Positions 16,377-26,143 are shown, counted from the stretch's first letter. The stretch: DNA of 64,000 nt from Lewinellaceae bacterium (GCA_020636315.1 JACJYA010000002.1:558001-622000); one strand, 5' to 3'. Made by a program: numbers and translations. Notes: generated by a model not told the origin, from the letters alone.

Positions 16377-18503
16377 ATGAAACGCACCGTTCCGATACTG
16401 GCGCTCTTAATGATGAGTGCCCTGGCTATTGCCCAGGACGCTTACCACACCGCTCTTCAAAATACCCTTCAGAACAATTATGGGCTACCCGCCGGAGCCT
16501 GGCTGCTCAACAACACCGAAGCGGCCAACCTGAATAGCGATTTCTGGTATGGCGACATCACCGCCGCTAATGAACCGGCCACCGGCCAGGCCTTTTCCCA
16601 GAAAGTCCGCATCACGATCAACAGCGCCGGCGCCAACCAGTGGGACGCCGGGTACGGCATCCGGAACGTCCGGGAACTCAGTGGCGGCAGCGCCTGCCTG
16701 CTGGTAGTCTGGCTGCGTGCCGAAGGGGGAGATGGGCAGGCGAGCCTGTTCGTGGAAAATTCCTCCACTTATGAAAAGGAAATCTATCTCACCCTCCCCT
16801 TATCCTCACAGTGGACGCAGTACTTCGTGCCCTTCGACGCCAATCAAACCTACCCGCCGGACGGACTGACGGTTGGCCTGCACCTGGCCTGGATGCCGCA
16901 AACGGTGGAAATCGGAGGGCTCGCCGTTCTCGACTACGGCACGGCTATTGCCGTCGATGATCTTCCCAATCAATCCAACAACGATAAATACGGAGGCTGG
17001 GAACCCGATGCTCCCTGGCGCGCCGAAGCAGCCCAACGCATCGAACAGATCCGAAAAGCCAACCTGACGGTACGGGTTGAAAACCAGGACGGCAGCCCCA
17101 TCCCCGGAGCATCCGTGGAGGTGGAAATGCTGAAACACGAGTTTGCCTTCGGCTCCGCCGTCGTCTCCCGGCTCTTTGCCGGCAACAACAGCCACAACCC
17201 TACTTACGAAGCCAGACTGCTCGACCTCGACGGACAGGGCCACGGCTTCAACTGGGTGGTCTTTGAAAATGCTCTGAAATGGCCGGGCTGGGAGCAAAAC
17301 TGGATCACTACCAAGCCGGAAACGGCCAATGCCGTACAATGGCTCCGCAACCATGACATCCAGGTCAGAGGGCACAACCTGGTCTGGCCCGGATGGAGTA
17401 ACCTGCCTCCTGATATAGAAGACAACCAGAATAACCCCCAGTACATCAAAGAACGCATCTTCAACCACATCGAAGAGATCACCACCTATCCCGGCATCGC
17501 AGGCAACATCGCTGAATGGGACGTACTCAACGAGATCACCACCAACCGAGACCTCGAGTACGCCCTCCAGGGCCAGCCGGGTTATCCCACCGGCCGGGAG
17601 ATATACGCCGAGATCTTTAATAAGCTCGCCGAAGTGGACCCCAACACCAGGGCCTACATCAACGATTATGTTACCATCAGCCAGGGCAATACCGGTGGGG
17701 GGATCTACGATCTCAAAAAGCAATTCGCCCGGGAACTCATCGATGCCGGTGTACGGCTCGACGGCATCGGCTTTCAGGGGCACATCGGCGGTTTTCCCAC
17801 TTCCATTTACGATGTCTATGATATCCTGGAAGATTTCTACCAAACCTTCGGCACCACCGCCAAGATCACCGAATACGACACCAACGAGGCGATGAGTGAC
17901 GAGCTGGCGGCCACCTACCTGCGGGATTTCCTGGCCATGGTGTTCAGCCACCCCAGCACTGACGGTTTCCTGATGTGGGGCTTCTGGGACGGAGCACACT
18001 GGTATGACAACGCGCCCATGTTCTATCAGGACTGGTCGCTCAAGCCCGCCGGCCAGGCATTTATCGATCTGGTGTTTAATGAATGGTGGACCCAGGAAAG
18101 CGGCCTGACTGATGCCGGCGGAGAATTCCGGCTGCGCGGCTTCAAAGGCACCTATAAGGTCACCATTGACAATGGCGAGAGCGTAGTAACGGACACTATC
18201 GAGCTGCACAACGATCTGCTCGTGATAAGGACGGGAGATGAACTCGTTACCGGTGCCAGCAATCCCGCTAAAGCCCCGGAATTCCGTGTTTTCCCCAATC
18301 CTGCCAGTGATATCCTCTATATCGAAAGAGCTAAACCAGGCTCAGCGGAGATCAGGATCTATGACACTTCAGGCAGGCAGGTTTTTCATCGGGAAGCCAC
18401 CGATGCGAAAATCAATATTCCCCTGAGCTTCGGAAAGGGCATTTTCCAGGTCGTGGTGGAGGCAGAAGGGCAAAGGACGGCGGAAACGATCGTGGTGCAA
18501 TAA
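16377..18503 (+). CDS. GH10 endo-1,4-beta-xylanase with T9SS sorting domain
   Basis: Cleaves the xylan backbone outside the cell. Layout: signal peptide (1-19, ending AIAQ), a CBM-like beta-sandwich (about 35-195), a short Ig-like lead-in (NLTVRVENQDGSPIPGASVEVEM), the GH10 TIM barrel (about 255-570) and a T9SS type A tail (about 630-708: FRVFPNPASDILYIE). The acid/base is Glu386 in WDVLNE and the nucleophile Glu499 in ITEYD; conserved GHNLVWPGW and GFQGHIGG are present. The T9SS tail implies cell-surface attachment or release. It is separated by 76 bp from the triple-module secreted protein, probably co-transcribed. Confidence 0.95.
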   Translation: MKRTVPILALLMMSALAIAQDAYHTALQNTLQNNYGLPAGAWLLNNTEAANLNSDFWYGDITAANEPATGQAFSQKVRITINSAGANQWDAGYGIRNVRELSGGSACLLVVWLRAEGGDGQASLFVENSSTYEKEIYLTLPLSSQWTQYFVPFDANQTYPPDGLTVGLHLAWMPQTVEIGGLAVLDYGTAIAVDDLPNQSNNDKYGGWEPDAPWRAEAAQRIEQIRKANLTVRVENQDGSPIPGASVEVEMLKHEFAFGSAVVSRLFAGNNSHNPTYEARLLDLDGQGHGFNWVVFENALKWPGWEQNWITTKPETANAVQWLRNHDIQVRGHNLVWPGWSNLPPDIEDNQNNPQYIKERIFNHIEEITTYPGIAGNIAEWDVLNEITTNRDLEYALQGQPGYPTGREIYAEIFNKLAEVDPNTRAYINDYVTISQGNTGGGIYDLKKQFARELIDAGVRLDGIGFQGHIGGFPTSIYDVYDILEDFYQTFGTTAKITEYDTNEAMSDELAATYLRDFLAMVFSHPSTDGFLMWGFWDGAHWYDNAPMFYQDWSLKPAGQAFIDLVFNEWWTQESGLTDAGGEFRLRGFKGTYKVTIDNGESVVTDTIELHNDLLVIRTGDELVTGASNPAKAPEFRVFPNPASDILYIERAKPGSAEIRIYDTSGRQVFHREATDAKINIPLSFGKGIFQVVVEAEGQRTAETIVVQ

Positions 18504-18579
18504 GTGCCCCGGCATTCATTCAGCCAGATAAGCTAACCAGGAATCATATTAACAATTCATCGAACAAAAAACAAAACCT

Positions 18580-20580
18580 ATGAAAAAGCGATTTTACACC
18601 ATTTTGGCAGCTTGCTTACTCCTGAGCGGGATGGGCTTTTCACAGAATATACTTTTGGAGAGTTTTGACGACCCGGCAGCCATCGGCAGTTGGGACAATA
18701 CCGACGCAGGCAGTTTCACCCTCACCGGATCAACGGATGCCGCCGAAGGCGCCGGCTCGATCGCCCTCAACTACAACCTGGTGGCCGACCAGAGCTGGGG
18801 CGGCAGCGTGGACATACAGATGACCCCCGATGGGGACAACTACGGGGACCTCACTCAAGCCGAAGGCATCAGCTTCTGGTATAAAGTCACCACTCCGGCA
18901 AGCGTTGGCGATGGAGTTGCCTGGACCACCAAGCTCTTCGTGAACAGTACAGGTGGCACTGAAGAATGGCATGCCTCTCTTTACGGCGTGATCGACGACA
19001 TGTCCGGCGAGTGGGTGGAAGCCAAGATCCCCTTCTCCAGCTTTGCCATCCCATCCTGGCTGACCACTTACGACGGTATCCTCTACCAGGACCAGATCAC
19101 GGAAATACAGATGCAGATCGTAACCAGCAACGCCATCACCACCACCGGAGAGATCCTGATCGACGGCCTTAGCGCCTACGGCGGCGGTTCCACCAACATC
19201 GGCCCCCTGCTGGAAAGCTTCGACGTGGTTGGCGATATCGGCAACTGGATCAACAGCGATGCCGGAAGCTATTCGCTCACCAGCTCCACCGATGCCGTGG
19301 AAGGCGCCGGAGCGGCCTGCCTGGACTACATCCTCATCGCCGACCAGAGCTGGGGTGGCAGTGTTGACCTGCAGTTCACCCCGGATGGAGACCTGTTCCC
19401 CGACCTTTCGGGAGAAGATGGTATCCGTTTCAACTTTAAGGTAACTCAGCCGGCCAGCGTTACGGCCGGGTACAACCTCAACGTCAAACTGTTTATCTAC
19501 AGCGGAGATGGAACCCAGGTCGAACAATGGCACGCCGCCCTGACCAACGTCATCGGCGATACTTCCGGAGAGTGGCAGGAAGCCAAACTTCCGTTCGATA
19601 ATTTCGCCATTCCTTCCTGGGAAGCCATTTACGACAACATACTCTATAAAGACAAGATACATACCATAGAAATACAGATCGTCACCAACCAAATGGGAAC
19701 GGAGACCAACGGCACCATCTGCTTCGACAACCTGACCAGTTACACCGATGCCGACGTCACCCTCTACGAAGGTTTCAAACTCAATAACTTCGACGATGTG
19801 GAAAACAACGTAGGAAACTGGATCAACAGCAACGACGGCAGTTATTCCCTGGTTTCTTCCGCTGACGCCGCCGAAGGTGACGGCGCCGGATGCCTTACCT
19901 ACAACCTCGTCGGCGACCAGGGCTGGGGCGGCAGTGTCGATCTGCAGTTCCTTCCGGCCGACACCGTAGCCGGCGTTTTCCCCGATATGACCGAACACCT
20001 CGGCATCAGTTTCTGGTATAAGGTGACCCAGCCGGCCGATGTACCCGGTAATGTCTCCTTCATAGTAAAGCTATTTGTCAACAGTACCGGCGGCACCGAA
20101 GAATGGGACAAGACCGTCAGTGGCATGCTGACCGACCCTTCCGGAGAATGGGTGCAGGTTTACCTCCCCTTCAGCAGCTTCGCCATACCCTCCTGGCTGA
20201 CGACTTATGATAATGTTTTATACCAGGATCAGATCTTTGAGATACAATTTCAGATCCTGGGGCAGGAAGGCACCACGACCAACGGCGGCATCTGTTTTGA
20301 CAACCTCACCAGCTACGATGACGAAGAGGTGGTTTTGGGAACCATAAACCCGGTGGATGCAGCAGTAAGCATTTTCCCAAACCCGGCCTCTTCCCAGCTG
20401 TACATCCAGGGGCTGGACAATATCGAAACCATTCAGGTATTTGATATGAACGGGAGGCTGATAAAGTCCGTTGGCAACCCCTACGCATCCATCGACGTGG
20501 CCGATCTGCGAAGTGGGTTCTACGTTATGAAGATCTTTACGGACAGGCAGGTTTATTCAGCGAAGTTCCTGAAACATTAA
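18580..20580 (+). CDS. T9SS-secreted protein of three tandem galactose-binding-like (CBM11-type) modules
   Basis: Signal peptide (1-21, MGFSQ), then three homologous modules of about 185-200 residues at about 24-205, 208-400 and 400-598, then a T9SS type A sorting domain (about 605-666: SIFPNPASSQLYIQGL). Each module has the order LLESFD..GxWxNxDAGSxxLxxSxDAxEGxG, DQxWGGSVDxQ, FAIPSW..YDxILYxDxI and a closing I..DNLTSY strand, as in jelly-roll carbohydrate-binding modules of the CBM11/CIA30 kind. No catalytic domain is present. It follows the GH10 xylanase and precedes a terminator, so it probably acts as a secreted or surface xylan-binding partner. The ligand is inferred. Confidence 0.75.
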   Translation: MKKRFYTILAACLLLSGMGFSQNILLESFDDPAAIGSWDNTDAGSFTLTGSTDAAEGAGSIALNYNLVADQSWGGSVDIQMTPDGDNYGDLTQAEGISFWYKVTTPASVGDGVAWTTKLFVNSTGGTEEWHASLYGVIDDMSGEWVEAKIPFSSFAIPSWLTTYDGILYQDQITEIQMQIVTSNAITTTGEILIDGLSAYGGGSTNIGPLLESFDVVGDIGNWINSDAGSYSLTSSTDAVEGAGAACLDYILIADQSWGGSVDLQFTPDGDLFPDLSGEDGIRFNFKVTQPASVTAGYNLNVKLFIYSGDGTQVEQWHAALTNVIGDTSGEWQEAKLPFDNFAIPSWEAIYDNILYKDKIHTIEIQIVTNQMGTETNGTICFDNLTSYTDADVTLYEGFKLNNFDDVENNVGNWINSNDGSYSLVSSADAAEGDGAGCLTYNLVGDQGWGGSVDLQFLPADTVAGVFPDMTEHLGISFWYKVTQPADVPGNVSFIVKLFVNSTGGTEEWDKTVSGMLTDPSGEWVQVYLPFSSFAIPSWLTTYDNVLYQDQIFEIQFQILGQEGTTTNGGICFDNLTSYDDEEVVLGTINPVDAAVSIFPNPASSQLYIQGLDNIETIQVFDMNGRLIKSVGNPYASIDVADLRSGFYVMKIFTDRQVYSAKFLKH

Positions 20581-20603
20581 GAGCATACATTACTTAGTTT
20601 TCA

Positions 20604-20638
20604 GCCGGGCCGATCCAATAATGGCCCGGCGTTTTTTT
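20604..20638 (+). terminator. Rho-independent terminator after the triple-module gene
   Basis: GCCGGGCC (20604-20611) pairs with GGCCCGGC (20623-20630) across an 11-base loop, then one G and seven T residues (20632-20638). It ends the xylanase transcription unit and faces the convergent aldo/keto reductase gene. Confidence 0.9.
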
Positions 20639-20672
20639 GGAGAGGCTCACTTTAAAGTAGCCCTTCCAAAAA

Positions 20673-21689
20673 TCATTTCAGAATTGCCTCGACCTCCTGA
20701 AGCTCTCCTTCGGAGAAGGTCAGGTTATCCAGCGCCCTGATATTGTCCATCAACTGCTCCGGCCGGCTCACGCCCACCAGCACCGAGGTGATGCGTTCGT
20801 CTTTCAGCAGCCAGGCAACGGCCATCTGAGCCAGGCTTTGACCCCGGGCCTCAGCGATGGCATTCAGCTTTCGAACCTTGCCAAGCCTTTTCTCTGTGAC
20901 CTGGTTTTTACTCAGGTAACGCCCGTCCCGGACGGCACGGCTGTCTTCCGGAAAGCCGTCCAGATATTTATTGGTCAGAATACCCTGTTCCAGTGGGGAA
21001 AAGGCGATGGCTCCCGTTCCCTGCCGCTCCAGTTCATCCAGCAGCCCGTTCTCCACCCATCGGTCGAACATATTGTACCGCGGCTGATGGATGAGCAGAG
21101 GAGTACCCATTTCTTTCAGTATCTGAGCAGCTTTTGCAGTGCCTTCCGCATCATACTGGGAGACCCCCACATACAGCGCCTTGCCCTGCTGCACGATATG
21201 GTGTAAAGCGCCCATTGTTTCCTCCAGCGGGGTGTCGGGGTCAGGGCGGTGGTGATAAAAGATATCGACGTACTCCAGCCCCATGCGCTTCAGGCTCTGA
21301 TCCAGGGATGCAATAAGGTATTTGCGGGAGCCGAAATTGCCGTAAGGCCCCGGCCACATATCCCAACCCGCCTTGCTGGAAATGATAAGTTCGTCGCGGT
21401 AAGGCCGGAAATCTTCCCGGAAAAGGCGCCCAAAATTCTCTTCCGCAGCGCCGTAAGGCGGCCCGTAGTTGTTGGCCAGGTCGAAATGGGTAATGCCATT
21501 ATCAAAGGCCGTACGCAATATCCTCCGCCCCTTTTCCAGATCGTCGGTATGGCCGAAATTATGCCACAGGCCCAGAGAGATCATCGGCAGGAGAATACCG
21601 CTTCTGCCACAGCGGCGGTATTTCATGGTTTCATAGCGGCCGGGAACAGCCTGGTAATGGCCGGGGGCGTACGTGTCGTTAATGTTCAT
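20673..21689 (-). CDS. Aldo/keto reductase (L-glyceraldehyde-3-phosphate reductase/YghZ-like)
   Basis: NADPH-dependent aldo/keto reductase, 338 residues from the ATG at 21689. The catalytic tetrad is visible: Asp70 and Tyr75 (FDLANNYGPP), Lys106 (ISSKAGWDMWPGPYG) and His146 or His147 (IFYHHRPDPDTP). The opening MKYRRCGRSGILLPMISLGLWHNFG and the AEENFGRLF block are typical of the YghZ/AKR14 group, which reduces L-glyceraldehyde 3-phosphate and other aldehydes. The frame extends upstream to 21791, but that part consists of low-complexity repeat sequence, so the later ATG is preferred. It lies downstream of the hybrid sensor on the same strand; the metabolic role in this locus is unclear. Confidence 0.9.
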   Translation of the reverse strand: MNINDTYAPGHYQAVPGRYETMKYRRCGRSGILLPMISLGLWHNFGHTDDLEKGRRILRTAFDNGITHFDLANNYGPPYGAAEENFGRLFREDFRPYRDELIISSKAGWDMWPGPYGNFGSRKYLIASLDQSLKRMGLEYVDIFYHHRPDPDTPLEETMGALHHIVQQGKALYVGVSQYDAEGTAKAAQILKEMGTPLLIHQPRYNMFDRWVENGLLDELERQGTGAIAFSPLEQGILTNKYLDGFPEDSRAVRDGRYLSKNQVTEKRLGKVRKLNAIAEARGQSLAQMAVAWLLKDERITSVLVGVSRPEQLMDNIRALDNLTFSEGELQEVEAILK

Positions 21690-21703
21690 ATTGATTTTTG
21701 ACG

Positions 21704-21724
21704 TTTGATGTTTGATGTTTGACG
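21704..21724. repeat. Heptanucleotide tandem repeat (TTTGATG)
   Basis: TTTGATG, TTTGATG, TTTGACG occur head to tail in the 122-bp gap between the hybrid sensor and the reductase, with related TTGATTTTTGACG and GATTGATTTTT on both sides. It is low-complexity sequence directly upstream of the reductase start. No function is evident. Confidence 0.6.
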
Positions 21725-21811
21725 ATTGATTTTTACACAAAATGTACAACGCTGGCGCCCCATCCGGGCTACATCGAAAATCACACATCACACATCAAAA
21801 ACCTCAACTCC

Positions 21812-24800
21812 TCACCCCCCATACCCTGACGGCGGCACTCCGAACTCCTTCTTGAACTGGTCCCGGAAGGACTTCAGGTCGTTATACCCAACCATATAGG
21901 TCACGTCGGAAACGTTATACTGCCCAGATTCCAGCAGTTGAGCCGCCCGTTTCAGACGGAAATTGCGGATGATGCGGTTCGGCGACTTCCCGGTCAGGGC
22001 CTTCAGCTTTCGGTATAGCTGCATGCGGCTCATATTGAGCGCAGCTGCCAGGCGGTCAACAGAGAAGCCGCTGTCGTCAATGTGCCGTTCCACCACGGTT
22101 TTGACCTGGGAGAGGAACTGCTCATCCACAGAATTGAGCGCCAGTGCCGAGGGGCTAAGGTCGAAATTTTTGGCGAAACGCTCGCGCAAAGCCCGGCGGC
22201 TGTTGATGAGGTTCTTGATGCGGGCGGCGAGCAGGCGCATGTGGAAGGGCTTGGTGACGTAGTCATCAGCGCCCGTTTCCAGGCCATCTACCTTAAATAC
22301 CAGAGAGGTGCGGGCGGTCAGCAGAATGACCGGGACGTGGCTCGTGTTGATATTGGACTTGACCCGGCTGCACATTTCTATGCCATCCATTCGCGGCATA
22401 GCGATATCGGCGATGATGAGCTCTGGAGGTTCGGCGATGGCCTTTTCCAGCCCCTCCTGCCCATCTGAGGCCTCGATGATGCGGTAGTGAGCCTCCAGGT
22501 TGTCCCGGAGGTAGGCGCGAATATCGGGGTTGTCCTCCACCAGTAGGATCAGCGGTTGCTCTGCGCCGCCATTCAGGAACGGCACCCCGTTTTGTGGAGC
22601 AGGCTCCGGCAGGTCTTCCGGCGGGTCGGGAAGGGTGAAAGCCGGCGTACCGTTGACGGCCTTTTCGATGGGTTGCAGCTCTTCCTCACTGAACAGTTCC
22701 CGGCCCACCGGCAGGTTGGCCCGAAAAACAGAGCCCTTGCCCTCTTCACTTTCCACCTCAATACTGCCGTGATGCTTCTCTACGATCATTTTGGCCAGGG
22801 AAAGGCCGATGCCGGTGCCGCCCTTCCGGGCCCATTCATTGCTTTTTTCCACCTGAAAAAAGCGCTCGAAAATGCTTTCCCTCTGGCCGGCAGGAATACC
22901 CACCCCCGTGTCCTTAACGCTGATCACCACCGGGCCGGGCCGCCGGATATCGACCGATACCTTCCCGCCATCGTTCGTAAATTTGAATGCGTTGGAAAGC
23001 AGGTTGAACAATACTTTTTCCAGTTGGTCGTGGTCAAACCAGGCTGGAATAACATCCGGTTCCGCTGAAAAGGAAAGTTTGATATTCCGCTGCCTGGCCA
23101 GGTTCTTAAATGAAGTGGTGATCTCCCGGGCAAAATCCACCATATCTCCCTCCGAGACGTGCAGCTTCAGAAGCCCCGCTTCGTTCTTGCGGATATCGAG
23201 CAGCTGGTTGATCATCGTCAGGAGGCGGTTGGCGTTGAAGTGCATGCGGGTGAACAGGCGGTGCGCTTTGCGGTCGGCGGGGTTCTGCAGCAATTGCTCC
23301 AAAGGGCTGATGATCAAAGTGAGAGGGGTGCGCAATTCATGAGAAATATTGGTAAAAAACTGTAGCTTCAGCCGGTTCACCTCCTCCAGCTTTTCCCGTT
23401 CTACCCGCTCCAGCTCCAGGTTGTGGCGGAACTCAGCCCGCAGCCTCGTCACCCGAAGGGCCACATAAACCAGAAAGGCGGCCAGTAACCCATATAGGGC
23501 ATACGCCCAGCCGGTGAGCCAGAATGGGGGAGAGACACAAAGGCGCAACTCCACCGGTTCACTCCACAGGCCGTCGCCATTGGATGCCTTCACCTTGAAT
23601 ACAAAGTCATCATACGGCAAATTGGTGTAATGGGCAATACGCTGGCTGGCGCCGGTATAGACCCAATCGGGGTCGAAGCCTTCCAACTGGTAAGCGTACT
23701 GTATCTTCTTGGGCTCACCAAAATGCAGGCCGGTAAACTCAAAGGAAACCACCTGGTCACTGTAGGCCAGTTCCAGTTTTTTTGTTTCAGAAATGCTCTT
23801 CGACAGGATCACCCTCCCGTCCTCCAGCTTGCCGATGGGCACCGAGCGGTTGAAGAGGCGAAAGTCCGTAATGGCGATCTTCGGCGGGATGGTGTCCGGC
23901 CGGATCTCTTCGGGGCGGAAAATGGACAGGCCGTTCACTCCGCCGAAGACCAGATGGCCAACGGCCGTGGTGGCGGCCGCATCATCGTTGAAAAAATTGT
24001 CCTGCAGGCCATCAAAGGCATCGAAATTCTTTACGGTCATGGTATCTCCGGCGAAGTGCAGGCAGGAGATGCCCTGCTGAGTGCTGACCCAGATGTTGCT
24101 CTCATTATCTTCCAGGATAGATTGTACGATGCCGTTTGCCAGCCCGTCGCGTTCGAAATAGGAGGTAAATTTACCGGTTTTGCTGTCCAGCAGGTTTAAT
24201 CCGCTGTCGGTCCCCACCCAAAGCCGGCCCTGCCGGTCGGCCAGGAAGCCATTGATGAAATTATTGCTCAGGCTTCCTTCCTCTGTCCCATCCGACCGAA
24301 AGCGCTGCAAGAGATCCAGGGCATTGTGCTCTTCGTCGAATTTTAGTTTGTAAACCCCGCCACCCCGCGTGCCGATCCAGAGAAAAGGCTGCCCCTTTTC
24401 TAGCGTTTCGGTGATATGGACGACGGGAAAATCCTGAAAGTTCAGGGAGAGCCCCCTGGTGGCCAGATAGTGGTGGAACGTACCCGTGGCGGGATCATAA
24501 CGGTCGAGCCCCTTGTCCCAATAGCCCAGCCAGATGTCGCCTGTTACCGATTGCAGCAAGGACATCACGTAGTCATCGCTGAGCCTGTCGTTCTTGGTAT
24601 ACTGCTGGAAGCTGCGCAGCGTTCCGCTCTGCTGCGGGATGCCGGACTCCTTCACCCTGATGACCCCGGCGCCGTCGGTAGCTATCCAGAGCCAGCCGTC
24701 GCGGTCCACCAGCAGCCCGGAAATGAACCCGGCCAGTTCCGGCATCTTCGGGGCGGCGAAACGGTAATTCCTTACCGGATTGTTGAGCTTGCCTTCTTCA

Positions 24801-26143
24801 TCGGCTGGCAGAAAGTTGAGCCCCCCGCCCCGCGACCCCGCCCACAGGCCCGTATTCCCGGAAGCCGGGGCCAGGCAGGTCACGTTGTTACAGGTGCTGC
24901 CGCCCATATCGGGGCGGATGCTCAGAAAAGCCTTGGCGTTGAGGTTCAGCTTGTTCACCCCTTTGTCCATCCCGATCCACAGGTTGCCCGTGCGGTCTTT
25001 GGACAGGCACATCACCACATTATTGCTCAGGCTGCCGGGGTCGTTCTTACTGTAAGTAAAATGGCGGCTGCTGCCACTCTTCGTATCCAGCAGGTTGAGG
25101 CCGTTGTAGGTGGCCACCCAGACATGGGAAGCATCCTCTTCCAGCGCATCGGGAACAAAAGGATGGCTCAGGCTGTGAAGGTCATCAGCCGCATGGCCGT
25201 AAAATTTTACTTCGATGAAAGCGGGGTCATCAGAAGAAAAGCGCACTCTCTTCAGCCCGATACTGGTGCAGGCCCAGAAAACATGGGGATCGAAACGGGA
25301 GGGAATGATCCTGTAAATGAAATTGTGAGGCAGGAACAGGTCGCCGGAAACGCCCTCCGGCGCCAGGTTATAGCGGATGAAATATTCTTCTCCGTCTTTG
25401 CGCACCAGCCGGTTCAGCCCTTCTTCCGTGCCCACCCATAATGACCCGTCGGGGGTCTGGGCAATAGTATAGACAAAATCGTGGCTCAGGCTCCGGCTGT
25501 CGGCGGGGTTATTCATATAGTGGACGAACTGGCCCGTTTCCGGCCGGAAGCGGTTAAGGCCCCGCTCGGTGCCGACCCAGAAGGTGCCTTCGCTGTCTTC
25601 AAAAATAGCCCAGACGTTGTCGTTGCTCAGGCTGTTCATGTCCTCGGGGTCGCGGCAGTACTGCTCGAATACATCCAACTCGCGGTTGTAGCGGTAAAAC
25701 CCCGTGTAGTTGGTGCCGGCCCACAGGTTGCCCTGGCTGTCCTCAAACAACTGGGTGACTTTGTTGCTTTTCAGTCCATTGGCATTATCCGGCTGCTGGC
25801 GGTACATCTTTACGCTGTACCCGTCGTACTTCGCCAGCCCCGACCAGGTGGCCATCCACAGGAAGCCGTAGTGGTCTTCGAGGATGTCGTTCACGCCCGT
25901 ATTGGAAAAGCCGATCTCGGCGGGAAGTTTTTCGAAACGGTAGTTAGTGCTCCTGCCCTGCCCGTGGAGGGAAAGCGGGAGAAGGGCCAGCGACAGAGCA
26001 AGGATGCAGGCAATGGTTAGATTGTTAGATTGTTGGATTGTTCTCGTGCGAAGCCATCCCAGCCCAGCAAAATAACCATTTAATAATTTAACAATCCAAC
26101 AATATAACAATTCAACAATATAACAATACAGCCCTTTAAACAT
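21812..26143 (-). CDS. Hybrid two-component system sensor/regulator (two Reg_prop propellers, histidine kinase, receiver, AraC domain)
   Basis: Single-protein signalling system that senses a glycan fragment in the periplasm and activates utilisation genes. Domain order: signal peptide (ILALSLALLPLSLHGQ), about 14 Reg_prop repeats forming two propellers (typical units: ILEDHYGFLWMATWSGLAKYDG, LFEDSQGNLWAGT), a Y_Y_Y domain (FKVKASNGDGLWSE), one membrane helix (WAYALYGLLAAFLVYVALRV), HisKA with the phospho-His in NISHELRTP, HATPase (GTGIGLSLAK), receiver with the phospho-Asp in ADIAMPRMDG, and a C-terminal AraC helix-turn-helix (SDVTYMVGYNDLKSFRDQFKKEFG). The frame stays open to 26284; starts at 26284, 26233, 26182 or 26143 are possible, and each runs through repeat DNA before the signal peptide. 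It lies next to the xylan genes and probably controls them. The receiver is 80-100 residues from the kinase, as usual. Confidence 0.94.
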   Translation of the reverse strand: MFKGLYCYIVELLYCWIVKLLNGYFAGLGWLRTRTIQQSNNLTIACILALSLALLPLSLHGQGRSTNYRFEKLPAEIGFSNTGVNDILEDHYGFLWMATWSGLAKYDGYSVKMYRQQPDNANGLKSNKVTQLFEDSQGNLWAGTNYTGFYRYNRELDVFEQYCRDPEDMNSLSNDNVWAIFEDSEGTFWVGTERGLNRFRPETGQFVHYMNNPADSRSLSHDFVYTIAQTPDGSLWVGTEEGLNRLVRKDGEEYFIRYNLAPEGVSGDLFLPHNFIYRIIPSRFDPHVFWACTSIGLKRVRFSSDDPAFIEVKFYGHAADDLHSLSHPFVPDALEEDASHVWVATYNGLNLLDTKSGSSRHFTYSKNDPGSLSNNVVMCLSKDRTGNLWIGMDKGVNKLNLNAKAFLSIRPDMGGSTCNNVTCLAPASGNTGLWAGSRGGGLNFLPADEEGKLNNPVRNYRFAAPKMPELAGFISGLLVDRDGWLWIATDGAGVIRVKESGIPQQSGTLRSFQQYTKNDRLSDDYVMSLLQSVTGDIWLGYWDKGLDRYDPATGTFHHYLATRGLSLNFQDFPVVHITETLEKGQPFLWIGTRGGGVYKLKFDEEHNALDLLQRFRSDGTEEGSLSNNFINGFLADRQGRLWVGTDSGLNLLDSKTGKFTSYFERDGLANGIVQSILEDNESNIWVSTQQGISCLHFAGDTMTVKNFDAFDGLQDNFFNDDAAATTAVGHLVFGGVNGLSIFRPEEIRPDTIPPKIAITDFRLFNRSVPIGKLEDGRVILSKSISETKKLELAYSDQVVSFEFTGLHFGEPKKIQYAYQLEGFDPDWVYTGASQRIAHYTNLPYDDFVFKVKASNGDGLWSEPVELRLCVSPPFWLTGWAYALYGLLAAFLVYVALRVTRLRAEFRHNLELERVEREKLEEVNRLKLQFFTNISHELRTPLTLIISPLEQLLQNPADRKAHRLFTRMHFNANRLLTMINQLLDIRKNEAGLLKLHVSEGDMVDFAREITTSFKNLARQRNIKLSFSAEPDVIPAWFDHDQLEKVLFNLLSNAFKFTNDGGKVSVDIRRPGPVVISVKDTGVGIPAGQRESIFERFFQVEKSNEWARKGGTGIGLSLAKMIVEKHHGSIEVESEEGKGSVFRANLPVGRELFSEEELQPIEKAVNGTPAFTLPDPPEDLPEPAPQNGVPFLNGGAEQPLILLVEDNPDIRAYLRDNLEAHYRIIEASDGQEGLEKAIAEPPELIIADIAMPRMDGIEMCSRVKSNINTSHVPVILLTARTSLVFKVDGLETGADDYVTKPFHMRLLAARIKNLINSRRALRERFAKNFDLSPSALALNSVDEQFLSQVKTVVERHIDDSGFSVDRLAAALNMSRMQLYRKLKALTGKSPNRIIRNFRLKRAAQLLESGQYNVSDVTYMVGYNDLKSFRDQFKKEFGVPPSGYGG
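26012..26127. repeat. ATTGTT-type oligonucleotide repeats in inverted orientation at the start of the hybrid sensor
   Basis: Block A (26012-26042) is ATTGTT-rich, and block B (26074-26127) is its AACAAT-rich counterpart. ATTGTTGGATTGTT (26029-26042) pairs perfectly with AACAATCCAACAAT (26090-26103); AATGGTTA and TAACCATT are further matching ends. Both blocks lie inside the open frame of the sensor upstream of its signal-peptide core and encode an odd YCYIVELLYCWIVKLL stretch. A single short piece of similar sequence occurs near 60045. Confidence 0.7.

Noticed and set aside
16806..18209. 467-codon open frame on the minus strand
   Set aside because: Antisense to the GH10 xylanase, whose catalytic motifs are intact.
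18730..19998. 422-codon open frame on the minus strand
   Set aside because: Antisense to the triple-module protein and mirrors its repeats.
18580..20580. Possible CRISPR-like or tandem DNA repeats
   Set aside because: The periodicity is at protein-domain level (about 190 residues) with diverged DNA, not short direct repeats with spacers.
21690..21791. 34-residue upstream extension of the aldo/keto reductase
   Set aside because: It is encoded by low-complexity TTTGATG-type repeats, and homologues begin at the later ATG.
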